A stretch of DNA of 64,000 nt, taken from positions 126,595 through 190,594 of the forward strand of contig NZ_BMNE01000002.1 of the NCBI RefSeq assembly GCF_014646295.1, written 5' to 3'. Within the stretch, counting starts at the first letter, position 1, and every line of letters starts with the position of its first letter. The stretch is from Nocardia rhizosphaerihabitans. GTDB lineage: Bacteria; Actinomycetota; Actinomycetes; Mycobacteriales; Mycobacteriaceae. Under the pieces are notes generated by a model. That model was not told where the DNA came from, did no database searches, and was given only the letters and a program-made list of their open reading frames with translations. This document shows positions 33,933-43,590 of this stretch, piece by piece. A program made the translations under genes and the position numbers.

Positions 33933-34352
33933 ATGGACATGACGACCTGGCCGGATTCCCTGCGCGTCGCACAGGTCCGGATCGCGCGCCCGACCGACCG
34001 GCTCGACGACGTCGTGCGCTTCTATGTCGACGGGCTCGGCCTGCGCGAGCTGTACCGCTTCGAGAATCACGCCGGATACGACGGGGTGATGCTCGGCTTG
34101 CCCGGCACCGACTACCACCTGGAATTCACCAGCCATGTCGACGGCAGTCCGGGTGCGGCGCCCAGCGCGGAGAACCTGCTGGTGCTGTATTTCGACGGCG
34201 AGGCGGCGATGTTCGACGTCGTGCAGCGGCTCGGTGAGTTCGGCGTCGAACCGGTGGCGGCGGAGAATCCGTACTGGGCGGCCAACGGCGGCATGGCCTT
34301 TCCCGATCCGGACGGCTGGATCGTCATGCTCGTGCCGCGGCCGGTGTTCTGA
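33933..34352 (+). CDS. VOC-family (glyoxalase/bleomycin-resistance fold) protein
   Basis: 139 residues from ATG 33933, probably leaderless; ATG 33939 is an alternative. Two beta-alpha-beta-beta-beta modules: VAQVRIARPTDRLDDVVRFY and LGLRELYRFENHAGYDGVML in the first, ENLLVLYFDGEAAMFDVV and the closing FPDPDGWIVMLVPRPVF in the second. His and Glu residues at usual metal positions (YHLEF) are partly present, but a complete metal site is not clear. Members include glyoxalases, dioxygenases and drug-binding proteins. The stop overlaps the TetR start (TGATG), so the two form an operon; the TetR may sense the VOC substrate. Specific function unknown. Confidence 0.85.
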   Translation: MDMTTWPDSLRVAQVRIARPTDRLDDVVRFYVDGLGLRELYRFENHAGYDGVMLGLPGTDYHLEFTSHVDGSPGAAPSAENLLVLYFDGEAAMFDVVQRLGEFGVEPVAAENPYWAANGGMAFPDPDGWIVMLVPRPVF

Positions 34353-34927
34353 TGCCGGGACGCGCCCGCGAGGACCGGATCGACGCCGCGGTGCTGGCCG
34401 CGACCAGGCAGGTGCTCAACGACAACGGCTACGCCAAACTGTCCATCGGCGAGGTGGCGACCAGGTCGGGTATTCACCGGCCCGCGATCTACCGGCGCTG
34501 GCCGTCCAAGCGGCACCTGGTCGTCGCGGTGGTCGCCGAGCTGCTGGGTGTGCGGCCGACACCCGACACCGGTGATCTGCGCGCGGATCTCACCGCGGCA
34601 CTGCGCGACCTCGTTGCCGCGCTGTGCGACACCTCGCTGGATCGGGTGCTCCCCGCGCTGGTCGCCGACCTCGCCAATGACCCCGAGCTGCGCGCGCACT
34701 TCCTGGCGACGGTGTTCGAGCCGCGGCGAGAGACCACCGCGACGGCGTTGCGGGCGGCGATGACGCGCGGTGAGGCCGACCCCGGGATCGACCTCGACTT
34801 CGTGCTCGACACGGTGGCCGCGCCGATCTACTTCCGCGCGCTCTTCGGTCACCTGCCGCTGGACGATGCCCTGGTCGAGTCCTCGGTGGACGCGGTGATG
34901 CGGCTGGTGCGCCCGCTCAGTGGCTGA
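34352..34927 (+). CDS. TetR-family transcriptional regulator
   Basis: 191 residues, coupled to the VOC gene by a one-base overlap. The helix-turn-helix (about 8-55) reads AAVLAATRQVLNDNGYAKLS, then IGEVATRSGIHRPAIYRRWP, with the IYRRWPSK form typical of the subgroup carrying a TetR_C_11-like C-terminal domain. The ligand domain (about 75-188) contains LPALVADLANDPELRAHF. It probably represses its own operon through the dyad at 33907-33922. Its 3' end overlaps the convergent ZIP gene by 11 bp. Confidence 0.88.
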   Translation: MPGRAREDRIDAAVLAATRQVLNDNGYAKLSIGEVATRSGIHRPAIYRRWPSKRHLVVAVVAELLGVRPTPDTGDLRADLTAALRDLVAALCDTSLDRVLPALVADLANDPELRAHFLATVFEPRRETTATALRAAMTRGEADPGIDLDFVLDTVAAPIYFRALFGHLPLDDALVESSVDAVMRLVRPLSG

Positions 34928-35648
34928 GGGCGGCGACGCCGAACATCGCGCCGACACCGGTGACCGTGCACAGGAGGGTGAGGCGGGAGGGGTGTTCGGC
35001 GTGGGCCTCGGGGAGGATGTCGGCGGTGGCCAGGTAGAGCAGGAAGCCGGCGAAGTAGCCGAGGTAGAGGCCGATCCACTGTTCGGGGACGTGGATGAGG
35101 GTGCCGAGGATCGCGCCGATGACGGGGGCGATGGCGTCCAGGCCGAGGAGCGTGAGGGCGCGTTTGCGGGCGTTGCCGTAGAGGGTGGGGATGGTGAAGG
35201 TGTTGAAGCCGTCGGCGAAGTCGTGGCAGATCACCGCGATCGCGACCGACAGGCCGACCGACGCGCCGGCCTGGTAGCCGAGGCCGATACCGAAACCGTC
35301 CAGGGTGCTGTGGAAGATGAGACCGGCCGCGGCGAGTAGCCCGACCGACTCGAATCCGTGGTGGTGGGCACCGAATTCGGACTCGTGGCCGGTGTGGATG
35401 GCGACGGCGCGTTCGATGATGTGGATGCTCAGGAACCCGATCACGGCGGCGATCAGCACCACCGGCACCCCGTACACCTCGCCGGTCGACTGCTCCAGCG
35501 CCTCGGGAATCAGATCGAAGGCGACCAGGCCGAGCATGACACCCGCGGCCAGGCCGAGCACCAGGTGCCTACGGTCGCCGATCCGCATGGCGACGAAGCC
35601 GCCGAACAGGGTCGACAGCATGGAGACGAGCGACAGCAGGATGGCCAT
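34917..35648 (-). CDS. ZIP-family metal permease
   Basis: 243 residues from ATG 35648; the open frame upstream belongs to the AI-2E gene region. About eight membrane segments, with a His-rich cytosolic loop GAHHHGFE (about 93-100). The transmembrane metal motifs are HSTLDGFGIG (TM4) and CHDFADGFNT (TM5, where most ZIPs have HExPE). ZIP proteins move divalent metals such as Zn or Fe into the cytoplasm; the HDFADG variant is seen in the GufA-like branch. It follows the AI-2E gene after 8 bp and is probably co-transcribed with it. No Zur box noticed. Confidence 0.85.
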   Translation of the reverse strand: MAILLSLVSMLSTLFGGFVAMRIGDRRHLVLGLAAGVMLGLVAFDLIPEALEQSTGEVYGVPVVLIAAVIGFLSIHIIERAVAIHTGHESEFGAHHHGFESVGLLAAAGLIFHSTLDGFGIGLGYQAGASVGLSVAIAVICHDFADGFNTFTIPTLYGNARKRALTLLGLDAIAPVIGAILGTLIHVPEQWIGLYLGYFAGFLLYLATADILPEAHAEHPSRLTLLCTVTGVGAMFGVAALSH

Positions 35649-35656
35649 CGCGCCGT

Positions 35657-36832
35657 CTACTCGCTCGACGATTCGGCGGGTGGCTGTTCCTTGCGCTTCT
35701 TCCCCGGCGGCGCCTCGGCCTCCTCGGTGACCTCGTAGCGCCGGACAAAGGCGCCGGCGAAGCCCTGCAGGGTGGCGGTGACCGGGATGGCCAGCAGCGC
35801 ACCCGTCGGCCCGAGTAACGCCGCGCCCGCGATCACCGCGCCGAAGGCCACCGCCGGATGCATGTCCAGGGTGGTCGCGGTGATCCGCGGCTGCAGCACG
35901 TAGTTCTCGAACTGCTGGTAGGCGACGATGAACAGCAGGATCCACAACGCGCTGATCGGGTCGTGCACCAGCGCGATCAGCACCGGCAGCGCACCGGCCA
36001 GATAGGTGCCGACGGTGGGGATGAACTGCGAGACCACGCCCACCCACAGCGCCAGCGCGAACGCCGATGGCACGTCGAACAGCCGCAGCGCGACATAGTG
36101 GGCGAGCGCGGAGCACAACGCCAGCAGCGCGCGCGAATAGATGTAGCCGCCGGTCTTCTCGACCGCGATATCCCACGCCCGCAGCACGTGCTTCTGCTGT
36201 TTGGGCGGCAGCAGCGAGCACACCCAGGTGCGGAAGCGGGGTCCGTCGGCGGCGAAATAGAACGTGAACAGCAGCACGCCGAGCAGCTGGAATATCGCGC
36301 CGATCGCGACAGTGCCGATGCCCCAGACGTTTCCGGCCAGACCGACCAGATAGCCCTCGATCGTCGAGCTCCACTCCGAGGCGTATTTGGTGAGGTCGGC
36401 GCCGGAAAGGTCCTGGTCGAAGGTCGAATTGATCCAGTCGACCACGTCCTGGATGTAGTCCGGCGCGTTGTTCACCAGCATTGTCACCTGGTTGACCAGC
36501 AGCGCACCCAGCGTCCACACGAACGCGACGACCACCAGCAGCATCCCGCCGAACACCACCCCGGTGCCTGCCCCGCGCCGAACACCGCGCGCGGCAAGCC
36601 AGTTCACGGCGGGTTCGATCGCGAAGGCCAGGAACAGCGAGACCATCAGAATGGTCAGCAGGCCTTGCAGTTTGCCGAGCACCCAGAACGCCGCGATCAG
36701 GCCGGCGACGGCCAGGGTCGTGTAGAGCAGCGACCGCGGCAGCCAGCGCGGCGGGGTGCGCACCGACCAGCCGACCGGCAGTGTGTCCGCCGCGGCGGCG
36801 GGGCCAGGGGTCGGTTCGTCATCGGCAGCCAC
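35657..36832 (-). CDS. AI-2E transporter/PerM family membrane protein
   Basis: 391 residues with seven to eight hydrophobic segments arranged as in the UPF0118/PerM family: an N-terminal pair, a long soluble loop (about 130-190), and the C-terminal bundle containing FIPTVGTYLAGALPVLIAL and the conserved YQQFENYVLQPRI. Members export small molecules or act as antiporters; the AI-2 link is established for few of them. The C-terminal tail is charged (GKKRKEQPP). First gene of a two-gene operon with the ZIP permease. The cargo is unknown. Confidence 0.87.
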   Translation of the reverse strand: MAADDEPTPGPAAAADTLPVGWSVRTPPRWLPRSLLYTTLAVAGLIAAFWVLGKLQGLLTILMVSLFLAFAIEPAVNWLAARGVRRGAGTGVVFGGMLLVVVAFVWTLGALLVNQVTMLVNNAPDYIQDVVDWINSTFDQDLSGADLTKYASEWSSTIEGYLVGLAGNVWGIGTVAIGAIFQLLGVLLFTFYFAADGPRFRTWVCSLLPPKQQKHVLRAWDIAVEKTGGYIYSRALLALCSALAHYVALRLFDVPSAFALALWVGVVSQFIPTVGTYLAGALPVLIALVHDPISALWILLFIVAYQQFENYVLQPRITATTLDMHPAVAFGAVIAGAALLGPTGALLAIPVTATLQGFAGAFVRRYEVTEEAEAPPGKKRKEQPPAESSSE

Positions 36833-36881
36833 CCGGTCACGGTACCGAGGACGGCGGAGTTCGCGCGCGCTGGCGCGCGGC

Positions 36882-37934
36882 TCAGATCGTCGCGGTGTCG
36901 ATGACGAAGCGGTACTGCACGTCGCTGGCCATGACCCGCTCGTAGGCGGAATCGATCTCGTCGGCCGAGATCAGCTCGATCTCCGCGCCGATGCCGTGCG
37001 CCGCGCAGAAGTTGAGCATCTCCTGGGTCTGCGCGACGCCGCCGATCATCGAACCGGCCAGCGAGCGGCGGAACGCGGCGAGGTTGCGGCCGGTGACGCT
37101 CATCGGCTGATCGGGCAGGCCGAGGATGACCAGGGTGCCGTCGAGGGCGAGCAGGCGCAGGTAGTTGTCGATCGGCAGGTTCGCGGAGACGGTGTTGATG
37201 ATCAGGTCGAACGAGCCGCGCAGCTGCCGGAAGGTCTCCTTGTCGCTGGTGGCGTAGTAGTGGTCGGCGCCCATCCGCAGGCCGTCGTCGCGCTTGCGCA
37301 GCGACTGGCTGAGCACGGTCACCTCGGCGCCGAGGGCGGCCGCGATCTTCACCCCCACGTGCCCGAGCCCGCCCATGCCGATGATCGCGACCTTCTTGCC
37401 CGGCCCGGTGTTCCAGTGCCGCAGCGGCGAGTACAGGGTGATGCCCGCGCACAGCAGCGGCGCGGCGACATCGAGGCCGATGCCGTCGGGAATGGCGACG
37501 ACGAAGCTCTCGGTCACCACGATCTGGGTGGCGTAACCGCCCATCGTGTAGCCACCCGGCTGCACGGTCTCGGGGACCGGGTTGTTGTAGGTCCAGGTGG
37601 CGCCCTTGGCGCAGTACTGCTCCTCGCCGGCCAGACACGGCACGCACTTGCCACAGGAGTTCACCAGGCAGCCGACGCCGACCCGATCGCCCACCTGGTA
37701 CTTGCGCACCGCCGAGCCGGTGGCCGCGACGATGCCCGCGATCTCGTGACCGGGCACGCAGGGGTATTTGGTGCCGCCCCATTCGTCGCGGGCGGTGTGG
37801 ATGTCGGAGTGGCAGATGCCCGCGTACTTGATATCGATCAGGACGTCGTCGGGGCCGAGTTCACGGCGCTCGATCGTGACCTTCTCGAAGGACCCGTCGG
37901 GGGCGGGGATGGCGTAGGCGGCTGCGGTGCTCAT
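36882..37934 (-). CDS. adhC: Zinc-dependent alcohol dehydrogenase (AdhC type)
   Basis: 350 residues from ATG 37934; the frame is open upstream. A cinnamyl-alcohol-dehydrogenase-like MDR enzyme. Catalytic zinc ligands are in [15 protein letters not shown] (Cys) and [10 protein letters not shown] (His/Glu). The structural zinc Cys cluster is in [17 protein letters not shown], and the NADP motif is [19 protein letters not shown]. It reduces aldehydes to alcohols with NADPH. Closely similar in pattern to mycobacterial AdhC (Rv3045), hence the symbol. Monocistronic, divergent from the S1C protease gene. Natural substrate unknown. Confidence 0.9.
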   Translation of the reverse strand: MSTAAAYAIPAPDGSFEKVTIERRELGPDDVLIDIKYAGICHSDIHTARDEWGGTKYPCVPGHEIAGIVAATGSAVRKYQVGDRVGVGCLVNSCGKCVPCLAGEEQYCAKGATWTYNNPVPETVQPGGYTMGGYATQIVVTESFVVAIPDGIGLDVAAPLLCAGITLYSPLRHWNTGPGKKVAIIGMGGLGHVGVKIAAALGAEVTVLSQSLRKRDDGLRMGADHYYATSDKETFRQLRGSFDLIINTVSANLPIDNYLRLLALDGTLVILGLPDQPMSVTGRNLAAFRRSLAGSMIGGVAQTQEMLNFCAAHGIGAEIELISADEIDSAYERVMASDVQYRFVIDTATI

Positions 37935-38044
37935 GGACTTATGCCTACCGTCGCATGCGGCGTTTGCCAACCGGCGCGTCCGGATCGATACCGGCCCGGC
38001 TCGGATCCGGGTCACAATGGAGTAGTCGGCTCGCGAGAGAGGAC

Positions 38045-39136
38045 ATGCGCGTGCACGCTCTTGGCCGGGTGTTTGCGACGCTGGTCGTCGCGCTGATCGG
38101 CGTGTGCGCGTTTCTCGGATATCGCGGTGAGCTGGCGTTTCCCTGGGATCCACCGGCGGGCGAGGTTGTCGCCGTCGCGGAGGAACCGCCGCCGATCCCG
38201 CTCGATCCGGTCCTGGTCGCCGCGCAGGTGGAGCCCGCGCTGGTCAATATCGCGGTGGATGCCACGCGGTTCGGGAGCAGCGCCGCCGGGTCGGGCATCG
38301 TGCTCACCGCGGACGGGCAGATCCTCACCAGCCATCACGTGATCAAAGGCGCCGACGAGCTGAAGGTCACCGATATCGGGAACGGGCTGGTCTACCCGGC
38401 CACGGTCCTCGGCTACGACTCGATCGCCGATATCGCGCTGCTGTCGCTGGCCGGGGCATCGGGGCTGCCGACGGCCCGGCTCGGTTCCTCCGCCGAGCTG
38501 CGGATTCGCCAGGACGTGCTCGCCATCGGTGACGCGGGCGGCGACGGCGGCGAAGCGACCGCGGTCGCCGGGCCGATCACCGACCTCGACGCGAGCATCG
38601 TCGCGATGAACTCCGCCGACCTGACCCGCAAGTCGTTGCGGGGCATGGTGCAGATCGCGGCGCCCGTCGTCGGCGGACAGTCCGGCGGCGCGCTGGCCGA
38701 CAGCACCGGCGCCGTCGTCGGGGTGATCACGGCGGCCTCGGGAGAGCGGCCCGGCACCGAATACCAGCCGAGACAGGCCAACGGCTACGCGGTGCCGATC
38801 GATACCGCCATGCGGATCGTGGCGCAGATCCGGTCGGGGACGCCGACCGAGACCGTGCACATCGGGCCGACGGCCACGCTCGGGGTGCAGATCGTCGACG
38901 CGAATCCGTCCGGCGCCCAGGTGAACTGGGCCTTCTACGGGCAGCCCGCGCGGGCCGCCGGGATCACGACGGGTGATGTCATCACCGCCGTCGACGGGCT
39001 GCCGATCACCACTGCCCGCGCGCTGAGCGCCGCGGTCAATGTGCGCAAGCCCGCCGATCTGATCCGGCTCGACGTCACCGCGCCCGACGGCACGACCCGC
39101 ACGGTCGAGGTGGTGCTGGCGAAGGGAACGCCCTAG
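38045..39136 (+). CDS. Membrane-anchored S1C serine protease with PDZ domain
   Basis: 363 residues from ATG 38045, with GAGAGGAC upstream. A single N-terminal membrane segment (about 8-25) anchors it with the protease outside. The trypsin-like domain (about 60-250) has the triad His in [12 protein letters not shown], Asp in [11 protein letters not shown] and Ser in [12 protein letters not shown], all canonical for HtrA/DegP relatives. A PDZ domain (about 270-360) contains [18 protein letters not shown]. It probably handles misfolded or cleavable envelope proteins. It converges on the VKOR gene with no gap; the neighbours at 39.1-40.5 kb are also extracytoplasmic folding factors. Confidence 0.88.
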   Translation: MRVHALGRVFATLVVALIGVCAFLGYRGELAFPWDPPAGEVVAVAEEPPPIPLDPVLVAAQVEPALVNIAVDATRFGSSAAGSGIVLTADGQILTSHHVIKGADELKVTDIGNGLVYPATVLGYDSIADIALLSLAGASGLPTARLGSSAELRIRQDVLAIGDAGGDGGEATAVAGPITDLDASIVAMNSADLTRKSLRGMVQIAAPVVGGQSGGALADSTGAVVGVITAASGERPGTEYQPRQANGYAVPIDTAMRIVAQIRSGTPTETVHIGPTATLGVQIVDANPSGAQVNWAFYGQPARAAGITTGDVITAVDGLPITTARALSAAVNVRKPADLIRLDVTAPDGTTRTVEVVLAKGTP

Positions 39137-39703
39137 CTAGACCAGGCTCAGCCAGTAGTCCTGGAACTTCAGGAAGACCAGCAGCAGCACCACCGCGTAG
39201 AACACCACGACCAGCGTCCACCGCCATTCGGCGAGGATCCCCATCGGACCGCGCGAGCCGCCCCAGGTCTCCTGCGTGGCCACCGCGAACAGCACCGGCA
39301 CCGCGACCCACACCACCATGCAGTACGGGCACAACGCGTTGATCCGGTACAGGCTCTGGAAGATCAGCCAGCAGATCGCGGCGACACCGAGGACGGTGCC
39401 CAGCCACAGCCCGCCCCAGATCCAGCGCGGGAAGCCGACGCCGACCACCGAGAGCACGGCGAGGGTGACGACCACGGAGAACCCGACGATGCCGAACAGC
39501 GGGTTCGGGAAACCGAACACCGCCGCCTGATCGGTCTGCATGATCGACCCGCACGACAGCACCGAGTTGATGCTGCAGGAGGTGACGTAGTTCGGGTCGA
39601 CGAACAGCTTGAACCGTTCGACGGTGAGCGTGAACGACGCCAGCCAGCCAGCCAGCCCGGCGATCAGCAGCAGCCACGCCGAGCGGGCGGGCGTGGTGAT
39701 CAC
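39137..39703 (-). CDS. Vitamin K epoxide reductase (VKOR) family protein
   Basis: 188 residues, five membrane segments. Loop Cys pair in TSCSINSVLSCGSIM (C43 and C51) and the active-site CPYC in INALCPYCMVVW. In actinobacteria VKOR reoxidises DsbA-like proteins using menaquinone, standing in for DsbB. It overlaps the upstream DsbA-like gene by 4 bp, so the donor-acceptor pair is translationally coupled. Complete; assignment strong. Confidence 0.93.
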   Translation of the reverse strand: MITTPARSAWLLLIAGLAGWLASFTLTVERFKLFVDPNYVTSCSINSVLSCGSIMQTDQAAVFGFPNPLFGIVGFSVVVTLAVLSVVGVGFPRWIWGGLWLGTVLGVAAICWLIFQSLYRINALCPYCMVVWVAVPVLFAVATQETWGGSRGPMGILAEWRWTLVVVFYAVVLLLVFLKFQDYWLSLV

Positions 39704-40452
39704 TTGGCCGCGTCAGCGATCACGGACGCCAGGCCGTTCTCGGTGAAGATCGCGTCGGACTGGTTCAGCTCACCGTTGATGAACACCGACGGGGTCGACT
39801 TCACGCCGCTGCTCAGCGTCTGCTGGGTGACCTGGGTGATGTAGTCGTTGTACGGCTTGTCGTCGATGCAGGTCGCCACGGCGGGATCGGTGTAGCCGAC
39901 GTCGGTCGCGATCTGGATGAGCTGCTCGTTGCTCAGACCCGCGGTGCCCTCGGCGGGCTGCTTGGCGAACATGGTCTGCAGCCAGGTCTGGTACAGGCTC
40001 GGATCGGACTTGGCGACGCAGAACGACGCGTTGGCCGCGCGCGAGGAGTACTGGGTGGAGGACGCGCGGTCGAGGAAGGAGATGATCTGGTACTCGACGA
40101 CCGCGGTGCCGTCTGCAGCGGCCTTGGCCAGCGCCTCCCCGTTGGCCGCCTCGAACTGCTGGCAGGCCGGGCACTGCAGGTCGGCGACGACGCGGACCTT
40201 CACCTTGGCGTCCGGGTTGCCGATGCGGACGGTGCCGGTCTCGGTGACCGAACCGCCGGTCGCGGGGAGCTGCGCCACGGAACTCGTCGTCCCTTCGGTG
40301 TCGGAGCGGTTCATGGCGATGCCGATGCCGATCGCCGCGATCAGTGCGACCAGGACGGCGGCGACACCGATCTGGATCGCCAGCTTGCGCCTCTTGTCGG
40401 CCGCCTCTGCCGCCGCCAGCGGATTCTGCTTGCCCGTGCTCACCGTCGTCAC
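39700..40452 (-). CDS. DsbA-like membrane-anchored thiol oxidase
   Basis: 250 residues from GTG 40452; GTG 40443 is an alternative, and a GAAAGG ribosome-binding site lies upstream of both. An N-terminal cytosolic tail (KQNPLAAAEAADKRRKLAIQ) precedes one membrane anchor (about 25-48). Outside is a thioredoxin-fold DsbA/DSBA-like domain with CPAC (ADLQCPACQQF) and the cis-Pro loop KSTPSVFING. It introduces disulfides into exported proteins and is recharged by the VKOR encoded downstream. A second Cys pair (ASFCVAK, ATCIDDK) may form a structural disulfide. Confidence 0.92.
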   Translation of the reverse strand: MTTVSTGKQNPLAAAEAADKRRKLAIQIGVAAVLVALIAAIGIGIAMNRSDTEGTTSSVAQLPATGGSVTETGTVRIGNPDAKVKVRVVADLQCPACQQFEAANGEALAKAAADGTAVVEYQIISFLDRASSTQYSSRAANASFCVAKSDPSLYQTWLQTMFAKQPAEGTAGLSNEQLIQIATDVGYTDPAVATCIDDKPYNDYITQVTQQTLSSGVKSTPSVFINGELNQSDAIFTENGLASVIADAAK

Positions 40453-40526
40453 ACGCCTTTCGTTGGTTGTCTCCCCACGAGGGACATCATTGCGGCCGAA
40501 CCTGAGAGTTTGTTCAAAGATCGATG

Positions 40527-41372
40527 TCAGGACGCGTCGAGCCGGCGCAGCTGCTCTTCGACGTCGAAATCGGCGGGTGGCCAATCCAGCCCGAGCCCGG
40601 TCAGCGCGTCGATCAGCAGCTCGGTGACGGCCAGGCGCGCGTACCACTTGTGGTCGGCGGGCAGGATGTACCAGGGCGCGTAGTCGGTGTTGGTGCGTTC
40701 GAGAACAGCCTGGTAGGCCTTCTGATATTCGGGCCAGTAGCCGCGTTCGGTGATATCGCCGGGATGGAACTTCCAGTACTTGTCGGCACGCTCGAGGCGC
40801 TCGTGCAGCCTGCGCTTCTGCTCGTCGAGCGAGATGAACATGGCCACCTTCACGATCGTGGTGCCCGCGTCGGCGACCTCACGTTCGAAGGCGTTGATCT
40901 TGTCGTAGCGCTGCTCCCACTCCGCGCGCGGCACGAGTTCGTGCACCCTGGCCACCAGCACGTCCTCGTAGTGGGATCGATCGAAGACGCCGAGCTGGCC
41001 GGGCACCGGCAGCCGCTTGCGGATGCGCCACAGGAAGTCGTGCCGCTTCTCCTCCTCGGTCGGCACGCCGAAGGAGGTATGGTCGACGCCCTGTGGGTCG
41101 ACCGAACCGATGACGTGGCGCACGATCCCGCCCTTGCCCGCGGTGTCCATGCCCTGCAACACCAGCAGCACGCTGCGCTTGTCGCCGGTGCGGCCGTTGG
41201 CGAACAGCCGCTCCTGCAGGTCCGACAGGACGACGCCGCGCTCGCTCAGCAGCGTCTGGCCCTGCTGCTTGTCCCCGGCGAAACCGGGTGTACTCGAGGT
41301 GTCGAGGTCGGCGATGCGCTGACTATCGGCGCGCAGCGCTGTCGTGACGGGTTGTGCCCAGTTCTTCGCCAT
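40527..41372 (-). CDS. ppk2: Polyphosphate kinase 2 family protein
   Basis: 281 residues. P-loop kinase of the PPK2 family: Walker A VLQGMDTAGKGGIVRHVIG, Walker B/lid region GVFDRSHYEDVLVARVHELV, and KYWKFHPGDITER. PPK2 enzymes transfer phosphate between polyphosphate and nucleoside mono- or diphosphates; sequence alone does not tell which class. It follows the AGCS symporter gene after 15 bp in the same direction. Length is that of a single-domain PPK2. Confidence 0.92.
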   Translation of the reverse strand: MAKNWAQPVTTALRADSQRIADLDTSSTPGFAGDKQQGQTLLSERGVVLSDLQERLFANGRTGDKRSVLLVLQGMDTAGKGGIVRHVIGSVDPQGVDHTSFGVPTEEEKRHDFLWRIRKRLPVPGQLGVFDRSHYEDVLVARVHELVPRAEWEQRYDKINAFEREVADAGTTIVKVAMFISLDEQKRRLHERLERADKYWKFHPGDITERGYWPEYQKAYQAVLERTNTDYAPWYILPADHKWYARLAVTELLIDALTGLGLDWPPADFDVEEQLRRLDAS

Positions 41373-41387
41373 TTCCCATGCCTACCA

Positions 41388-42845
41388 CTAGTGCGCGCGA
41401 TCGACCGGCAAGCTCGATGCAATCGTCTCCTGCCAGCACGCGACGCCCGCCGGGTCGGCGATCTCCGGGCGGTGCACGTACACCGGATCGACGCCCGCCG
41501 CGCGCTGGGCCCGGTAGTCGGCGAGCAGTCGGAACGCGACGACACCGAGCGGGATGATCGCGGCCAGGTTCACCAGCGCCATCACGCCCATGAACACATC
41601 GGCCAGGTTCCAGATCAGGCTCACCGAACCGAGCGCGCCACCGAAGACGGCCACCAGCACCAGCACCCGGAACGCGGTGAGCACCTGCGGGCGGTCGGTG
41701 ATGAACTCGATATTGGCGCGGCCGTAGTAGAAGTTGCCGATCATCGAACTGAACGCCAGCAGGAACACGACCGCGGTGAGCATGTGGCCCGCCCAGGAGC
41801 CGAGGCTGTCCTGTAGCGCGCTCTGGGTGAGGTCGGCGGTGCGCCGCTCCGACAGGTCGGGATCGCTGGTCAGGATGATGAACGCGGTGATCGAGCAGAT
41901 CAGCAGGGTGTCGAAGTAGACGCCGAGCGACTGCACGAGGCCCTGCTTCACCGGATGCGAGACATCGGCGGCGGCCGCGGCGTTCGGCGAGGAACCCAGG
42001 CCTGCCTCGTTGGAGAACATGCCGCGCCGGATGCCCTGCGCGATGGCCACACCGATCCCGCCGCCGACCACCTCGCGCAGTCCGAACGCGCCGCCGACGA
42101 TATCGGCGACCACCCGCGGTAGATCGTCGATGTTGAGCGCGACCACCGCGATGCCGAGCAGCAGGTACACGAGCGCCATGATCGGCACGAGCACCTCGGT
42201 GATGTGGCTGATCCGGCGCACCCCACCGAAGATCACCACCCCGAGCAGCACGATCAGGCCGAGCCCGACGAGCGGGGCGAACCAGTCGCCGTCCAGGTCC
42301 GGCAGCGAGGCCCGCGTCGTCGCCACGATGGTGTTGGACTGCACGGCGTTGAACACGAAACCGAAGGTCACCGTGATGATCACCGCGAAGATCAGGCCCT
42401 GCCAGCGGCGGCGCAGCCCGTACTCCATGTAGTAGGCGGGGCCGCCGCGGAAGGTGCCCGGCTCGTGCTCGGGCCGCTTGTAGAGCTGGGCGAGCGTGGA
42501 TTCGACGAAGGCCGACGCGGCGCCCAAGGTCGCCATCGCCCACATCCAGAACACCGCGCCCGGCCCGCCGACACTGATCGCGGTGGCGACGCCGGCGATA
42601 TTGCCGGTGCCGACCCGCGCCGCCGCCGAGATGCTGAACGCGCCGAACGCCGAGACCGACTTCTTGCCGTCCTCGGCGGTCGTCCCCTTCTCGGTGACCG
42701 CGCGGAACATCTCCGGCAGCATCCGCAGCTGTACGACACCGCTGCGCACGGTGAAATACAGTCCGGCGACGATCACCAGCGGGATCAGCAGCCAATTCCA
42801 GAACACATCATTGATATCGACGACCACCGAGTTCAGCGTGTCCAT
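41388..42845 (-). CDS. Alanine/glycine:cation symporter (AGCS family)
   Basis: 485 residues, about eleven membrane segments. AGCS signatures are SISAAARVGTGNIAGVATAI near the N-terminus, RRGMFSNEAGLGSSPNAAAAA in the middle and FAFSSMIGNFYYGR-type sequence (here LLAFSSMIGNFYYGR). These carriers import alanine or glycine with sodium. Probably the first gene of an operon with ppk2. No neighbouring amino-acid enzyme. Substrate from family only. Confidence 0.91.
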   Translation of the reverse strand: MDTLNSVVVDINDVFWNWLLIPLVIVAGLYFTVRSGVVQLRMLPEMFRAVTEKGTTAEDGKKSVSAFGAFSISAAARVGTGNIAGVATAISVGGPGAVFWMWAMATLGAASAFVESTLAQLYKRPEHEPGTFRGGPAYYMEYGLRRRWQGLIFAVIITVTFGFVFNAVQSNTIVATTRASLPDLDGDWFAPLVGLGLIVLLGVVIFGGVRRISHITEVLVPIMALVYLLLGIAVVALNIDDLPRVVADIVGGAFGLREVVGGGIGVAIAQGIRRGMFSNEAGLGSSPNAAAAADVSHPVKQGLVQSLGVYFDTLLICSITAFIILTSDPDLSERRTADLTQSALQDSLGSWAGHMLTAVVFLLAFSSMIGNFYYGRANIEFITDRPQVLTAFRVLVLVAVFGGALGSVSLIWNLADVFMGVMALVNLAAIIPLGVVAFRLLADYRAQRAAGVDPVYVHRPEIADPAGVACWQETIASSLPVDRAH

Positions 42846-42957
42846 GCGGCGAAGGCTACCGCCGAGCTACCGCACGACCGGTCAGGCTGTACTTGATGTC
42901 GCCTGCTCGGGGACGCTGCGTGGTGACGCTGCGCTACCGCCTCCGCGCCCTGACCGA

Positions 42958-43590
42958 TCAGGCCGGGCGGGTGGCGTCGACGTACTGCATGAAACGGCGC
43001 ACCCGCTGGTCGATTTCGATCAACCCCGCCTCGGCGAACAGCGTCGGGAAGGTGTCGCGGTCGAACAGCCGCAGCCCGCCCAGGCCGGCGGCCATGGTGC
43101 TGGCCCGGCCGAACAGGTTGTCCTCGCGGTAGCTGGTGGTGATCGCGATCCGCCCGCCCGGCGCGAGTACCCGGATCATCTCGCGGGTGGCCGCGATCGG
43201 ATCGGGGATCAGGTACAGCGCGCCGAAACAGCAGACGGCGTCGAAAGTTCCGTCGGCGAAGGGCAGCGTGCGGGCGTCGCCGCGGACATAGCCGACCCGC
43301 GGGCCCGCGTTGTCGGCGGCGGCCCTGGCCAGCATCGGCTCGGAGTAGTCCAGGCCGGTGACGAAGCCGCCACCGGAGAGGAATTCGCTCAGGTACCTGG
43401 TGAAATTGCCGGGGCCGCAGGCGAGATCGAGTACCTTCTTGCTGCCGCTGAGCCGCAAGGTGTCGACCGCTTCGCGGCGGTCGCTGCCGGTGGTTCGGCC
43501 GCTGGCCAGATAGAACAGCGTCGGCCGCCACGCGTGCTCGTACACCGCGGCCAAGGCCGGCGCGTTCATGGTCTTGCGGGCTAGGTTCAC
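42958..43590 (-). CDS. Class I SAM-dependent methyltransferase
   Basis: 210 residues from GTG 43590, which overlaps the stop of the upstream gene (GTGA); ATG 43569 lies seven codons later. SAM-binding motif I is VLDLACGPGNFTRYL; motif II is GLDYSEPMLARA; motif III/IV is FDAVCCFGALYLIPDP. The N-terminal NLARKTMNAPALAAVYEHAWRP is typical of a mycolata-specific subgroup. Last gene of a three-gene operon after an ABC1 kinase and a saccharopine-dehydrogenase-like protein, which suggests a lipid or quinone substrate, but nothing in the sequence proves it. Confidence 0.88.
   Translation of the reverse strand: MNLARKTMNAPALAAVYEHAWRPTLFYLASGRTTGSDRREAVDTLRLSGSKKVLDLACGPGNFTRYLSEFLSGGGFVTGLDYSEPMLARAAADNAGPRVGYVRGDARTLPFADGTFDAVCCFGALYLIPDPIAATREMIRVLAPGGRIAITTSYREDNLFGRASTMAAGLGGLRLFDRDTFPTLFAEAGLIEIDQRVRRFMQYVDATRPA

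Noticed and set aside
33423-34352. Apparent acyltransferase-VOC fusion protein
   Set aside because: The acyltransferase part lacks a start and its centre, while the VOC part has its own palindromic promoter, -10 and ATG. The open junction is accidental.
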